DNA from: Flavobacterium alvei
GTDB taxonomy: Bacteria; Bacteroidota; Bacteroidia; Flavobacteriales; Flavobacteriaceae
Reading direction: 5' to 3'
DNA length: 64,000 nt
Assembly: GCF_002920895.1 (NCBI RefSeq)
Contig: NZ_PQVG01000001.1
Span: 678,950-742,949, forward strand
Shown: positions 34,268 to 43,307 of the stretch, piece by piece
How positions within the stretch are numbered: the stretch's first letter is position 1
How the letters are laid out: each line of letters opens with the position of its first letter
Notes under the pieces: model-generated
What the model was told of the DNA's origin: nothing
Seen by the model: only the letters and a program-made list of their open reading frames with translations
Database searches by the model: none
Translations under genes and position numbers: made by a program

Positions 34268-34328
34268 GAAGTAAAAATGAATATCGAATTGCAGTTGATA
34301 AAACTATAAATCAATTTTAATCAAAGAC

Positions 34329-34364
34329 AAACGGCTAAATTTCACAATGAAGTTTAGCCGTTTT
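34329..34364 (+). terminator. Terminator of yceI
   Basis: AAACGGCTAAA/TTTAGCCGTTT arms, extended by an inner TTTC..GAAG pairing, are followed by T residues. Confidence 0.85.
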
Positions 34365-34404
34365 GCTTTCGTTTTATCTTTTCAAATAAATCCTAAAAAA
34401 GTAC

Positions 34405-34412
34405 TATTTTTG
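34405..34412 (+). promoter_or_regulatory. -7 element of fabD
   Basis: TATTTTTG matches TAnnTTTG. The leader of about 70 bp contains an AAACTTTAAACTTTTAAACC phrase repeat (34438-34475). Confidence 0.5.
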
Positions 34413-34482
34413 CAAACGGTTTTTAGTTTCCTCTTGGAGAAAACTTTAAACTTTTAAACCTTAAACTTTTAAACTAAAATAG

Positions 34483-35355
34483 ATGAAAGCATACGTATTT
34501 CCGGGTCAAGGCGCACAATTCATAGGAATGGGTAAAGACTTATACGAAAACTCGGCATTAGCCAAAGAATTATTCGAAAAAGCCAATGAAATCTTAGGTT
34601 TCCGCATTACCGACATTATGTTTGAAGGCACTGCCGAAGAATTGAAAGAAACCAAAGTAACCCAACCGGCTGTTTTCTTGCACTCGGTAATTTTGGCCAA
34701 AACCTTGGAAGATTTCAAACCAGAAATGGTGGCAGGACACTCTTTGGGCGAATTTTCAGCCTTGGTTGCCAATGGCGTTTTGTCTTTTGAAGACGGATTG
34801 AAATTGGTTTCACAAAGAGCTTTGGCAATGCAAAAAGCCTGCGAAATCAAACCTTCGACTATGGCTGCCGTTTTAGCTTTAGCAGATAACGTTGTTGAAG
34901 AAGTTTGCGCTTCTATCGACGGAATTGTGGTTGCTGCCAATTACAACTGTCCAGGTCAATTAGTGATTTCGGGAGAATTATCGGCAGTAGAAAAAGCTTG
35001 CGAAGCATTGAAAGCCGCTGGTGCCAAAAGAGCTTTAATTTTGCCAGTTGGTGGTGGTTTTCACTCGCCAATGATGGAACCTGCAAGAGAAGAATTGGCA
35101 GCAGCCATTGAATCTACTACATTCTCTACTCCTATTTGCCCAGTATATCAAAACGTAACTGCAACTGCGGTTTCTGATGCAAACGAAATCAAGAAAAACT
35201 TGATCATACAATTGACCGCTCCTGTAAAATGGACACAGTCTGTACAACAAATGATTGCTGATGGAGCAACTTTGTTTACCGAAGTGGGTCCTGGAAAAGT
35301 TTTGACTGGATTAATTGGAAAAATCAATAAAGAAGCTGCAACGGCAAATGCTTAA
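34483..35355 (+). CDS. fabD: Malonyl-CoA:ACP S-malonyltransferase
   Basis: FabD transfers malonate from CoA to acyl carrier protein in fatty acid synthesis. The 290-residue protein has AYVFPGQGAQFIGMGKDLY, the nucleophile elbow in AGHSLGEFSALV (Ser), the Arg in VSQRALAMQKA, the catalytic His in GGGFHSPMMEPA and the terminal EVGPGKVLTGLI. It stands alone with its own promoter and terminator and is not in a fab cluster here. Confidence 0.97.
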   Translation: MKAYVFPGQGAQFIGMGKDLYENSALAKELFEKANEILGFRITDIMFEGTAEELKETKVTQPAVFLHSVILAKTLEDFKPEMVAGHSLGEFSALVANGVLSFEDGLKLVSQRALAMQKACEIKPSTMAAVLALADNVVEEVCASIDGIVVAANYNCPGQLVISGELSAVEKACEALKAAGAKRALILPVGGGFHSPMMEPAREELAAAIESTTFSTPICPVYQNVTATAVSDANEIKKNLIIQLTAPVKWTQSVQQMIADGATLFTEVGPGKVLTGLIGKINKEAATANA

Positions 35356-35385
35356 AAAATTCAGATTGCAGAAGGCAGATTTCAG

Positions 35386-35420
35386 AATCCTCATAAACTT
35401 ATGTTTGTGGGGATTTTTTG
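35386..35420 (+). terminator. Terminator of fabD
   Basis: AATCCTCATAAAC pairs with GTTTGTGGGGATT using T-G pairs, followed by a T-run. The convergent gene ends 35 bp further on. Confidence 0.75.
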
Positions 35421-35451
35421 TTTTCCTAAAATACTGCCTTTTGTGATTGTC

Positions 35452-36141
35452 TTAATTTTTATAGTATTCGTCTATTTTATACTTTTTAATTGTAGTTTTC
35501 CATTTATTCTTAATCAATTCTTTCGCCGTTACTTTAACAACTTCTCCGTCAGTAGCATCTTCTTCAAATATACATACCAACTTTAACCCTTTCTTCGGTT
35601 CAACTATATATTCTGATTTTTTATGCCAACAACAACCAGATTTGGAATAAGTAATTATTCTATTTCTTTTACTATCGGTTTCAAACATTCCTAAATTTTC
35701 TGAAGCAAGTTTAGTTAATTCATCACTAAGGAAAAACTTTGTTTTTGAAACGTTACTGACATAAACATCGTATGAAGGCCCACCATAACTGCTATTATTT
35801 CCATTTCTAATTGCTAAATCTTCGGTTCCATCAAAGTTGAAATCATCAAAAATTAATGGACTTTGTTCATCATAGAGTTGTATAATATTTACAGTAGGAT
35901 TTTGATTTTTATCAAAGTAAAAATATAAATTTTTAGAAGTAAAAGTTTGAACTATTTTTTTAGTTACTTTATTAATTAATTTAACAACTCCATTACCTTC
36001 ACAATTTTCTTTAAAACAATTTTCTACATTAATTTCTACATCAAATATCTTTGAACCATTTTTAATTTCAAATCTATTTTGTCCAAAGGAAAAACTAAAA
36101 AGAAAAAACAATAATAGAAAATAGATAAACGACAATTTCAT
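35452..36141 (-). CDS. Secreted XAC2610-related protein, 229 aa
   Basis: A signal peptide (FIYFLLLFFLFSFSFG) is followed by a beta-rich protein with one calcium-type word, FDDFNFDGTEDLAIRNG. The following GGPSYDVYVSNVSKTKFFLSDELTKL matches the pattern of XAC2610-related proteins. A CC pair (SGCCWHKKSEYIV) is near residue 170. Family function is poorly known. Relatives have been linked to lysozyme inhibition, but that should not be assumed here. It stands alone, convergent with fabD. Confidence 0.75.
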   Translation of the reverse strand: MKLSFIYFLLLFFLFSFSFGQNRFEIKNGSKIFDVEINVENCFKENCEGNGVVKLINKVTKKIVQTFTSKNLYFYFDKNQNPTVNIIQLYDEQSPLIFDDFNFDGTEDLAIRNGNNSSYGGPSYDVYVSNVSKTKFFLSDELTKLASENLGMFETDSKRNRIITYSKSGCCWHKKSEYIVEPKKGLKLVCIFEEDATDGEVVKVTAKELIKNKWKTTIKKYKIDEYYKN

Positions 36142-36224
36142 TGATAACGAGTTTTTTTATAAAGCAACAAACTTTGACAGTTTAGTTTTTTTTTTACTGA
36201 ACACTAAAAACTGAAAACTGATTA

Positions 36225-37238
36225 CTAACTCCTAACCTTCTGTTCCCATTTCCAGGCGCTTTCTATGGCTTGATCTAATGTTGATTGCGCTGTCCATCCC
36301 AGAACATTGTTCGCTTTATCGGTATTAGCATAAGCAGAAATAACATCGCCTTCTCTTCGAGGCACAATTTTATAAGGTAGTTTTTGTCCGCTCACTTTTT
36401 CGAAAGAATGAATCACTTCTAAAACCGAACTTCCGGTTCCTGTTCCCAAGTTAAAAATCTCGATTTTCTCCAAATTCTTTTTTTCCAATAAGCGTTGCAT
36501 CGCGATGACGTGGGCTTTCGCCAAATCGACTACGTGAATATAATCGCGAATACAAGTTCCGTCTGGCGTAGGATAATCACCTCCAAAAACGGATAATTCT
36601 TGTCGCAAACCAAATCCAGTTTGTGTGATAAAAGGCACTAAATTCTGCGGCACTCCCAAAGGCAATTCGCCAATTTCTGCTGATGGATGCGCTCCAATCG
36701 GGTTGAAATAACGCAACAAAATCGCATTAATATTGGTTACTTTAGCTGTATCTGTTATGATTTCCTCTCCTATTTGCTTGGTATTCCCGTAAGGAGACAT
36801 TGCGGTTTGAATGGATGCGTTTTCAGTAATGGGCATCACTTCGGCTTGACCATAAACCGTGCAAGAGGAACTAAAAATAAAGCTTGCCTCTGATTTTTGT
36901 TGCAATTCTTGCAGCAAATAAACCAACGTATTAATATTATTTTCATAATATAACAACGGATTTCCAACGCTTTCGCCCACTGCTTTCGAAGCTGCAAAAT
37001 GAATCACTCCCGAAATATCTTGATGCTTTTTGAAAAATTCCTGAACTTTTGCTTTCTCACGCAAATCCAACTTTTCGAATTCTGGTGTTTTGTTCGTGAT
37101 GGCAGTAATTCCTTTTAAAACATCTTCTGATGAATTGGATAAATCATCAATAATCACTACATCAAAACCTTGATTTTGCAATTCAACTACGGTATGCGAA
37201 CCGATAAAACCCAATCCTCCTGTTACTAGTATTTTCAT
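36225..37238 (-). CDS. galE: UDP-glucose 4-epimerase
   Basis: GalE interconverts UDP-glucose and UDP-galactose with tightly bound NAD. The 337-residue short-chain dehydrogenase shows ILVTGGLGFIGSHTVVEL, the VIHFAASKAVGESV block, catalytic FSSSCTVYG and SPYGNTK (Tyr, Lys), then FNPIGAHPSAEIGE, and DGTCIRDYIHVVDLAKAHV. It is the third gene of a compact set (8-bp gap after the NTF2-like gene), so it probably serves cell-surface glycan synthesis. Confidence 0.95.
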   Translation of the reverse strand: MKILVTGGLGFIGSHTVVELQNQGFDVVIIDDLSNSSEDVLKGITAITNKTPEFEKLDLREKAKVQEFFKKHQDISGVIHFAASKAVGESVGNPLLYYENNINTLVYLLQELQQKSEASFIFSSSCTVYGQAEVMPITENASIQTAMSPYGNTKQIGEEIITDTAKVTNINAILLRYFNPIGAHPSAEIGELPLGVPQNLVPFITQTGFGLRQELSVFGGDYPTPDGTCIRDYIHVVDLAKAHVIAMQRLLEKKNLEKIEIFNLGTGTGSSVLEVIHSFEKVSGQKLPYKIVPRREGDVISAYANTDKANNVLGWTAQSTLDQAIESAWKWEQKVRS

Positions 37239-37246
37239 ATTTATTT

Positions 37247-37687
37247 TTATGTTGTAGGTAATTTATATGCTTGTCTGGCAATGAGCAACCATTTGTTTTT
37301 TTGTTTTTGCCAAACTAGCATTATACCAATTTTTATATCTTTATCCAATCCGCCATCTTTGGTGTGCGCTACTAAATTGTGACGAACAATCGCAGCATCT
37401 CCCACAATTTCAATAGTTTGATTTTGAAACTCAATGGTCACAAAATCCGATTCTCCAGTAACGATTTTCTCTATAAAAGTAGCTTGATTCTGAATATTCC
37501 CACTGGAATGCCCGTAACTCAAACCAACAGAAGTCAACTCTTTCAATTTGGCTCCATCGGCATCAATCATTGCTTGACGCAAAGTTTCCACACGAGCGGC
37601 AACTGCTGTTTTGTCTTTAGAATTATTCTGTCCAAAAACAGAAAACTGGAATAAAACTACCACAAAGATTGTGAAAATATATTTCAT
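37247..37687 (-). CDS. Secreted NTF2-like (DUF4440/SnoaL-type) protein
   Basis: The 146-residue protein has a signal peptide (IFTIFVVVLFQFSVFGQ), then an NTF2-like alpha+beta cone. Characteristic words are VETLRQAMIDADGAKLKELTSVGLSYGHSSG, VTIEFQNQTIEIVGDAAIVRHNLVA and IGIMLVWQKQKNKWLLIARQAYK. It sits between the DegT aminotransferase and galE with gaps of 7 and 8 bp. Co-transcription is likely, although a link to sugar metabolism is not obvious. Confidence 0.88.
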   Translation of the reverse strand: MKYIFTIFVVVLFQFSVFGQNNSKDKTAVAARVETLRQAMIDADGAKLKELTSVGLSYGHSSGNIQNQATFIEKIVTGESDFVTIEFQNQTIEIVGDAAIVRHNLVAHTKDGGLDKDIKIGIMLVWQKQKNKWLLIARQAYKLPTT

Positions 37688-37694
37688 CCTAAAT

Positions 37695-38825
37695 TTATTT
37701 TAAAAATTCTAAAACGCTATCCGTAATAAATTTAATTTGTTCATCGTCTAATTCGGTGTGCATTGGCAAAGCTATCACTTCTTTTACCAATTGATTCGTC
37801 ACTGGAAAATCTTCTTCTTTGTAACGAGCATCCGCATACGCTTTTTGCGAATGCAACGGAATTGGGTAATAAATGGCACAAGGAATTCCTTTGTCTTGCA
37901 AATGTTGCATCAAAGCATCACGATCTGCATCTAAAATTCGCAACACATATTGATGAAAAACGTGGCAATCACATTGCTCACAAATGGTGGGTGCAATAAT
38001 ATTTTTATGCCCTTCAAAAGCCGCTGAATATTTTCTAGCTGCATTTTGACGTGCTACATTATATGAGTCAAGAAGTGGCAATTTAGCATTCAAAACCGCA
38101 GCTTGAATACTGTCTAAACGCGAATTAACTCCCACCACATCGTGATGGTAGCGTTCGTACATTCCGTGGTTTACAATTCCTCTAATTTTGTGAGCCAAGG
38201 CATCATCATTAGTAAAAATAGCTCCACCATCGCCATAACAACCTAAGTTTTTAGATGGGAAAAACGAAGTCGCCCCAACGTGGCCAATCGTTCCTGCTTT
38301 CTTTTTTGTTCCGTCAGCAAAAGTATAATTGGCTCCAATGGCTTGTGCATTATCTTCAATAACATACAGATTGTGTTCTTTAGCAATCGCCATTATCGCA
38401 TCCATATTAACAGTACGACCAAATAAATGTACTGGCACAATGGCTTTGGTTTTTGGTGTAATCGCTTTTTTAATAGCCTCGATAGAAATATTCATATTCA
38501 CCATATTCACATCGACCAAAACTGGGGTTAATTGCAACAAAGCAATTACTTCTACAGTTGCAGCGAATGTAAAATCAGCAGTAATTACCTCATCTCCGGG
38601 TTTTAAATCCAGCCCCATCATGGCAATTTGCAAAGCATCAGTTCCGTTAGCGCAAGGAATTACATGTTTTACGTCGAGATATTCTTCGAGATTTTTTTGA
38701 AATTGATGAACTTGTGGTCCGTTTATGTAAGTGTTGGTGTCGAGAACTTCTTGAATGGAAGTGTTTACGGTCTCTTTAATTTTATCATATTGACTTTTTA
38801 GGTCAACCATTTGCAATTTTTTCAT
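37695..38825 (-). CDS. DegT/DnrJ/EryC1/StrS family sugar aminotransferase
   Basis: This 376-residue PLP enzyme probably aminates a nucleotide-linked keto-sugar for LPS or surface glycans. Family blocks are VDLKSQYDKIKETV, HVIPCANGTDALQIAMMGLDLKPGDEVI, NLYVIEDNAQAIGANY, the PLP lysine in TSFFPSKNLGCYGDGGAIFTND and NSRLDSIQAAVLNAKL. I start at ATG 38825, which yields the family N-terminus. The longer frame to 38858 has no support. It is the first gene of the galE operon and is divergent from waaA. Confidence 0.93.
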   Translation of the reverse strand: MKKLQMVDLKSQYDKIKETVNTSIQEVLDTNTYINGPQVHQFQKNLEEYLDVKHVIPCANGTDALQIAMMGLDLKPGDEVITADFTFAATVEVIALLQLTPVLVDVNMVNMNISIEAIKKAITPKTKAIVPVHLFGRTVNMDAIMAIAKEHNLYVIEDNAQAIGANYTFADGTKKKAGTIGHVGATSFFPSKNLGCYGDGGAIFTNDDALAHKIRGIVNHGMYERYHHDVVGVNSRLDSIQAAVLNAKLPLLDSYNVARQNAARKYSAAFEGHKNIIAPTICEQCDCHVFHQYVLRILDADRDALMQHLQDKGIPCAIYYPIPLHSQKAYADARYKEEDFPVTNQLVKEVIALPMHTELDDEQIKFITDSVLEFLK

Positions 38826-38981
38826 TTTAATCTTTTGTTTAAAGTTCATTCCAAACAAAGTTTTACCAAGATTTCATTAAACCTGACTTGTTTAAAATTC
38901 AGAACAAAAATAGGGATTTTAGGAGAATGATTTTATAGATGTTTAAAAGAAAACGTATTTTTGCCACAGAAATTTTTCAAT

Positions 38982-40217
38982 ATGCTATTTCTCTACAACA
39001 TTATTGTTCAAATTGCGAATTTTTCATTAAAAATCATCGCTACATTCAGTCCAAAAATCAAACTTTTTGTCGATGGCCGCAAGCCTGTTTTTGACATTTT
39101 AAAAGACAAAATCAAACCAACCGATAAAACGATTTGGTTTCACGCTGCTTCTCTTGGCGAATATGAACAAGGTTTGCCAGTAATTGAAAAAATAAAAGAA
39201 AAATTCCCCAGTCATAAAATCGTGGTTACTTTTTTCTCGCCTTCGGGTTATGAGGTTCGGAAAAACAATACGGTTGCAGATGTTACCGTGTATTTACCTT
39301 TGGACACCCAAAAAAATGCGCAACAATTTCTTAAACTCGTTCATCCTGAAATGGCTTTTTTCATCAAATATGAATATTGGCCGAATTATTTGAACGAAGT
39401 TCGAAAAATAAAAACCCCTACTTATTTGATTTCTGGAATTTTTAGAGAAAAGCAAATGTTCTTCAAATGGTATGGCAGATTTTACAGAAAAGCATTAGAC
39501 ACCTTCACTTACTTTTTTGTACAAAATGAAAGTTCTAAAAAACTGTTGTTGCAATTAGGCAAAGCCAATGTAGCCGTTTCTGGTGACACCCGTTTTGATC
39601 GAGTGGCCGCTATTTTAGAAAAAGACAATTCTCTAGATTTTATTGAAGCCTTCAAAAACGATACCTTAACAATTGTAGTTGGAAGTTCTTGGCCAAAAGA
39701 TGAAAATTTATTGGTTGATTTCATCAATCAAACTTCCGAAAACGTTAAGTTTATCATTGCACCACACAATATTAAAAGCGAGCAAATTCAAGAATTGAAA
39801 AATTCCATTTCGAAAAAAGTGGTATTGTTTTCTGAAAAAGAAACTAAAAATCTAGCCGATTTTGATGTATTCATCATCGACACCATCGGAATTTTGACCA
39901 AAATTTACAGCTATGCCGACATTGCTTATGTGGGTGGCGGTTTTGGCAATCCAGGCGTTCATAATATTTTGGAACCAGCCACTTTTGGAGTTCCAATTGT
40001 GATTGGTTCTAATTTTTCTCATTTTGCCGAAGCCACAGCATTGGTCAATATGGAAGGCTGCATTTCTATTGCCAATAAAAACGAACTTCTTGACGCTTTT
40101 TCTAATTTGATTCGAAATGACGACATCCGAAACGAAAAAGGTCACATTTGCAGCACTTTCGTTCAGATGAACAAAGGAGCAACCAACATTATTTTAAAAC
40201 AAATTTTAAACGATTGA
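38982..40217 (+). CDS. waaA: 3-deoxy-D-manno-octulosonic acid transferase
   Basis: WaaA (KdtA) transfers Kdo from CMP-Kdo to lipid A precursors at the inner membrane. The 411-residue GT30 enzyme has an N-terminal hydrophobic anchor (LFLYNIIVQIANFSLKII), IWFHAASLGEYEQGLPVIE, TFFSPSGYEV, FFIKYEYWPNYLNE and the C-terminal YADIAYVGGGFGNPGVHNILEPATFGVPIVIG. I start at ATG 38982, 19 bp after the -7 element TATTTTTG (38956-38963). The longer frame to 38961 would begin inside the promoter region. Confidence 0.95.
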   Translation: MLFLYNIIVQIANFSLKIIATFSPKIKLFVDGRKPVFDILKDKIKPTDKTIWFHAASLGEYEQGLPVIEKIKEKFPSHKIVVTFFSPSGYEVRKNNTVADVTVYLPLDTQKNAQQFLKLVHPEMAFFIKYEYWPNYLNEVRKIKTPTYLISGIFREKQMFFKWYGRFYRKALDTFTYFFVQNESSKKLLLQLGKANVAVSGDTRFDRVAAILEKDNSLDFIEAFKNDTLTIVVGSSWPKDENLLVDFINQTSENVKFIIAPHNIKSEQIQELKNSISKKVVLFSEKETKNLADFDVFIIDTIGILTKIYSYADIAYVGGGFGNPGVHNILEPATFGVPIVIGSNFSHFAEATALVNMEGCISIANKNELLDAFSNLIRNDDIRNEKGHICSTFVQMNKGATNIILKQILND

Positions 40218-40246
40218 AAATGAAATTACAGTCCAAATCAATTACA

Positions 40247-42385
40247 ATGAAAATTTTAAAAGCATTCTTATTTTTCTTTGTCATCCAATTACAAGCGCAA
40301 CAAGGCGGTATGTGGATTCCTTCTCTATTGCAAGGAATGAATGAAAAAGAAATGAAAAATTTAGGGATGAAAATGTCCGTAAAAGACATTTATGATGTCA
40401 ATCAATCGAGCTTGAAAGATGCTGTTCCACATTTTAATGGCGGTTGTACTTCCGAAGTTATTTCGTCGAAAGGCTTAATTTTAACCAATCATCATTGTGG
40501 ATTTGATGCCATACAAAATCATTCAACTGTAGAACATGATTATTTAACAAATGGTTTTTGGGCCTATAAAATGGACGAAGAATTGCCCAACGAAAACTTG
40601 GTAGTAACTTTCATCGTTAGAATTGAAGATGTTACCACAAAAGTTTTGGAAGGCACTTCAAATTTAACTTCTGAAGCTGAAAAACAAAAGAAAATTCAAG
40701 ATAATATTTCAGCTTTAAGCGTTTCATTACCCAAAGAAGCTTGGCAGGAAAATAAAATTAGAACGTTTTTCGAAGGCAATCAATATATGCTATTTATAAC
40801 CGAGACTTTTAATGATGTTCGATTGGTTGGAGCTCCGCCATCGTCAATCGGAAAATTTGGAAACGACACTGACAATTGGGTTTGGCCTCGCCACACGGGA
40901 GATTTTTCTTTGTTTAGAATTTATGCCGACAAAAACAATCATCCTGCCAGTTATTCAAAAGACAACATTCCTTACACTCCCAAACATTTTTTACCCATTT
41001 CGTTAGACGGAGTTGCTGAAGACGATTTCACGATGGTTTTTGGCTATCCCGGAAAAACAAATGAGTATTTGCCAGCTGTTGCCATTGCACAAATTGCCAA
41101 CGAATTGAATCCTGCAAAAATTGAGATTAGAGATCACGCATTGAAAGTTGCCGATGGATTTATGAGAAAAGACAATGCCATCAAAATTCAATATGCTTCG
41201 AAATATGCCAGTATTGCCAACTATTGGAAGAAATGGATTGGAGAAACACAAGGTTTGAAAAAATCGGATGCTGTGACCATCAAAAAAAATCAAGAAATTG
41301 CGTTCCAAGAAAAGGTGTTAAAAGCTGGAAAACAAGCTGAATACGGCCATTTACTTTCTGATTTTGAAAAGGATTATACCGAAATTGCTCCTTATGCCTT
41401 GGCGAGAGACTATTTTACGGAAGTAGCACTAAGAAATACTGAACTCTTGAGTGTTGGTTTTAAATTGTATCAATTAGAACAAGTTTACAATTCCAAAGGA
41501 GATCAAGCGTTTACTGACAGAAAAAACAATTTAATAGCTGGTTTAGCTGATTTTTATAAAGATTTTAATCCAACTGTTGATGAAAAAGTCTTTGAACAAT
41601 TGATTGATTTGTATGCCACAAAAGTGCCTAAAGAATTCTTGCCAACCAATTTATCGAATATAAATGCAACCCATTTAGCTACTGAAATTTACTCACAATC
41701 AAAATTAGTTGATTATAAAAGTCTAAAAGAATTGCTTTCGGGCGATTCAAAAACGGTTTTAACTCATTTAAATGAAGATAAAGGCTTTTTGTTAATCAAA
41801 GGAATGTCTGATAAATTTCTTAAAGAGGTGGCACCAAAATATGAAGAAATCAATTTGAGGATTACAGCTTTACAGCGAACTTATATGAAAGCTCAATTAG
41901 AATTGAATAAAGACACCCGAATTTTTCCAGATGCCAATAGCACTCTAAGAGTTACCTATGGAAAAATAAAAGGATATGCTCCAAAAGATGCCACTCTCTA
42001 TACACCAATAACCTATTTGGATGGTGTTATGGAAAAATACATTCCAAGTGATTATGAATTTGATGTTCCAACAAAATTAATCGATTTGTATAAAACCAAA
42101 AACTACGGAGTATATGGCGAAAACGGCAAAATGCCCGTTTGTTTTATCGCCACAAATCACACCACTGGAGGCAATTCAGGAAGTCCAGCAATTGATGCTA
42201 AAGGCAATTTGATAGGACTGAATTTCGATAGAGTTTGGGAAGGAACAATGAGCGACATTTATTATGACCCTAGCATTTGCCGAAATATTATGGTAGATGC
42301 TCGCTATATTCTGTTCATCATTGACAAATTTGCTGGGGCAAAAAACATAATTGATGAATTGAAATTGGTTCATCCAAAAAAATAA
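40247..42385 (+). CDS. S46 family dipeptidyl-peptidase (DPP7/DPP11 type)
   Basis: This periplasmic serine exopeptidase removes N-terminal dipeptides. The 712-residue chymotrypsin-fold protein has its catalytic His in ILTNHHCGFDAI, Asp in DTDNWVWPRHTGDFSLFR and Ser in TTGGNSGSPAIDA. Arg occurs at the specificity position in FDRVWEGTMSDI, as in Asp/Glu-specific DPP11, where DPP7 has Gly. I start at 40247 (MKILKAFLFFFVIQLQAQ, a clean signal peptide). An ATG at 40220, 3 bp after the waaA stop, is also in frame. Confidence 0.92.
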   Translation: MKILKAFLFFFVIQLQAQQGGMWIPSLLQGMNEKEMKNLGMKMSVKDIYDVNQSSLKDAVPHFNGGCTSEVISSKGLILTNHHCGFDAIQNHSTVEHDYLTNGFWAYKMDEELPNENLVVTFIVRIEDVTTKVLEGTSNLTSEAEKQKKIQDNISALSVSLPKEAWQENKIRTFFEGNQYMLFITETFNDVRLVGAPPSSIGKFGNDTDNWVWPRHTGDFSLFRIYADKNNHPASYSKDNIPYTPKHFLPISLDGVAEDDFTMVFGYPGKTNEYLPAVAIAQIANELNPAKIEIRDHALKVADGFMRKDNAIKIQYASKYASIANYWKKWIGETQGLKKSDAVTIKKNQEIAFQEKVLKAGKQAEYGHLLSDFEKDYTEIAPYALARDYFTEVALRNTELLSVGFKLYQLEQVYNSKGDQAFTDRKNNLIAGLADFYKDFNPTVDEKVFEQLIDLYATKVPKEFLPTNLSNINATHLATEIYSQSKLVDYKSLKELLSGDSKTVLTHLNEDKGFLLIKGMSDKFLKEVAPKYEEINLRITALQRTYMKAQLELNKDTRIFPDANSTLRVTYGKIKGYAPKDATLYTPITYLDGVMEKYIPSDYEFDVPTKLIDLYKTKNYGVYGENGKMPVCFIATNHTTGGNSGSPAIDAKGNLIGLNFDRVWEGTMSDIYYDPSICRNIMVDARYILFIIDKFAGAKNIIDELKLVHPKK

Positions 42386-42563
42386 AATTCAGATAAAAAA
42401 CATCAAAAAAACACCCTTTAAAATAGTCGATTGGGTTTGTCAGATATTTATTAATCAATGGAATTAAAGTCAATATGACTATTAATTCAAACTGTGGTTG
42501 AACAGAGCAAAATATTTTTTTTAAAAAAATAATGAAAAAATATTTTAACTATTAAAAAATTTA

Positions 42564-42571
42564 TATCTTTG
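42564..42571 (+). promoter_or_regulatory. -7 element of the small lipoprotein gene
   Basis: TATCTTTG matches TAnnTTTG, 38 bp upstream of the start codon. Confidence 0.6.
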
Positions 42572-42608
42572 CCCCGAATTAATAATTAACCTTTTATAAT
42601 TAAGTAAG

Positions 42609-42815
42609 ATGAAAAAAGTACTTTTAAGTTTAGCCGTTGTTGCTGTTTTGACTGTTGTATCATGTAAAAAAGCTGAAGAAGCTCCTGCTGCTGAAGCTGT
42701 AGATACTACTGCTGTAGCTGTTGATACTGCTGCTGTTGTAGCTGATACTGCTGCTGTTGTAGCTGATACTGCTGCTGCTGCTGCACCTGCTGCTGAAGCT
42801 CCAGCTGCTAAGTAA
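42609..42815 (+). CDS. Small Ala/Val/Asp-rich lipoprotein, 68 aa
   Basis: A lipoprotein signal peptide (KKVLLSLAVVAVLTVVSC) places the mature N-terminal Cys at residue 20. The mature part is low-complexity: KKAEEAPAAEA, then three 7-residue units of the type AVVADTA (21-bp DNA repeats, 42711-42773) and an AAAPAAEAPAAK tail. It has its own promoter and terminator, which suggests a highly expressed abundant envelope protein. No fold or function is assigned. The DNA repeats make the length prone to change. Confidence 0.85.
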   Translation: MKKVLLSLAVVAVLTVVSCKKAEEAPAAEAVDTTAVAVDTAAVVADTAAVVADTAAAAAPAAEAPAAK

Positions 42816-42837
42816 TTCTAAATTACAGTAAAAAAAT

Positions 42838-42863
42838 AAGCTACGCATTGCGTGGCTTTTTTT
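42838..42863 (+). terminator. Terminator of the small lipoprotein gene
   Basis: AAGCTACGC/GCGTGGCTT (one T-G pair) with loop ATT is followed by a T-run. Confidence 0.9.
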
Positions 42864-42926
42864 ATGCTCATTTTATAACAAACTTCAAATATTTCCTATA
42901 AATGTTTAAAACATATTGTAGAAAAC

Positions 42927-42965
42927 AAAAAAAGCCATACACTCAATAGTGCTATGGCTTTTTTT
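42927..42965. terminator. Bidirectional hairpin in the lipoprotein-tRNA spacer
   Basis: AGCCATA/TATGGCT arms are flanked by seven A and seven T, so the hairpin works in both directions. It insulates the lipoprotein gene from the tRNA genes. Confidence 0.75.
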
Positions 42966-43052
42966 ATTTGATAAATTTAAAATCTTAATTCGATCAAAAA
43001 AGTGATTCGGCTTTAATAAAATTTATTAATATGATAACAATTTAAAATAAAT

Positions 43053-43090
43053 AAAAAAACCGCAAAGAATTAAAAATTAATTCTTTACGG
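43053..43090 (-). terminator. Terminator of the tRNA-Gly/tRNA-Leu transcript
   Basis: The 14-bp stem (43060-43073 with 43077-43090, one T-G pair) is followed on the minus strand by seven T. Confidence 0.85.
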
Positions 43091-43099
43091 CTTTCTTTG

Positions 43100-43185
43100 T
43101 ACTCAGAGCGGGACTTGAACCCGCACGAACATTGCTGTTCACTGGATTTTAAGTCCAGCGTGTCTACCAATTTCACCATCCGAGC
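43100..43185 (-). tRNA. tRNA-Leu (anticodon TAA)
   Basis: The 86-nt gene folds as a class II tRNA. The acceptor GCTCGGA pairs with TCTGAGT using G-U pairs. The D arm is TGAAATTGGTAGACA. The anticodon stem GGACT/AGTCC-like encloses loop CTTAAAA with anticodon TAA. A variable arm GAACAGCAATGTTC and T arm GCGGGTTCAAGTCCCGC follow. The CCA is not encoded. It is downstream of tRNA-Gly on the same strand. Confidence 0.95.
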
Positions 43186-43240
43186 ATTTTGCCTTTAAAT
43201 GTTATATTCTAAATTTTTAGAAAAAATTAATTAAACACAA

Positions 43241-43257
43241 CACCATCCGAGCATTTT
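43241..43257. repeat. Direct repeat of the tRNA-Leu 5' end
   Basis: These 17 bp are identical to 43174-43190, which comprise the first 12 nt of tRNA-Leu plus 5 nt of its leader. No other part of a tRNA is present here, so it is a scar of duplication or deletion. Confidence 0.8.
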
Positions 43258-43307
43258 ACTTTTTAATCTAATTAAAAATAATTAAATTTACTAAGCGTAT
43301 GGTTATG

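Noticed and set aside
42816..43099. Possible further small RNA gene between the lipoprotein gene and tRNA-Leu
   Set aside because: The hairpins found are explained as terminators; no promoter or conserved fold was seen.
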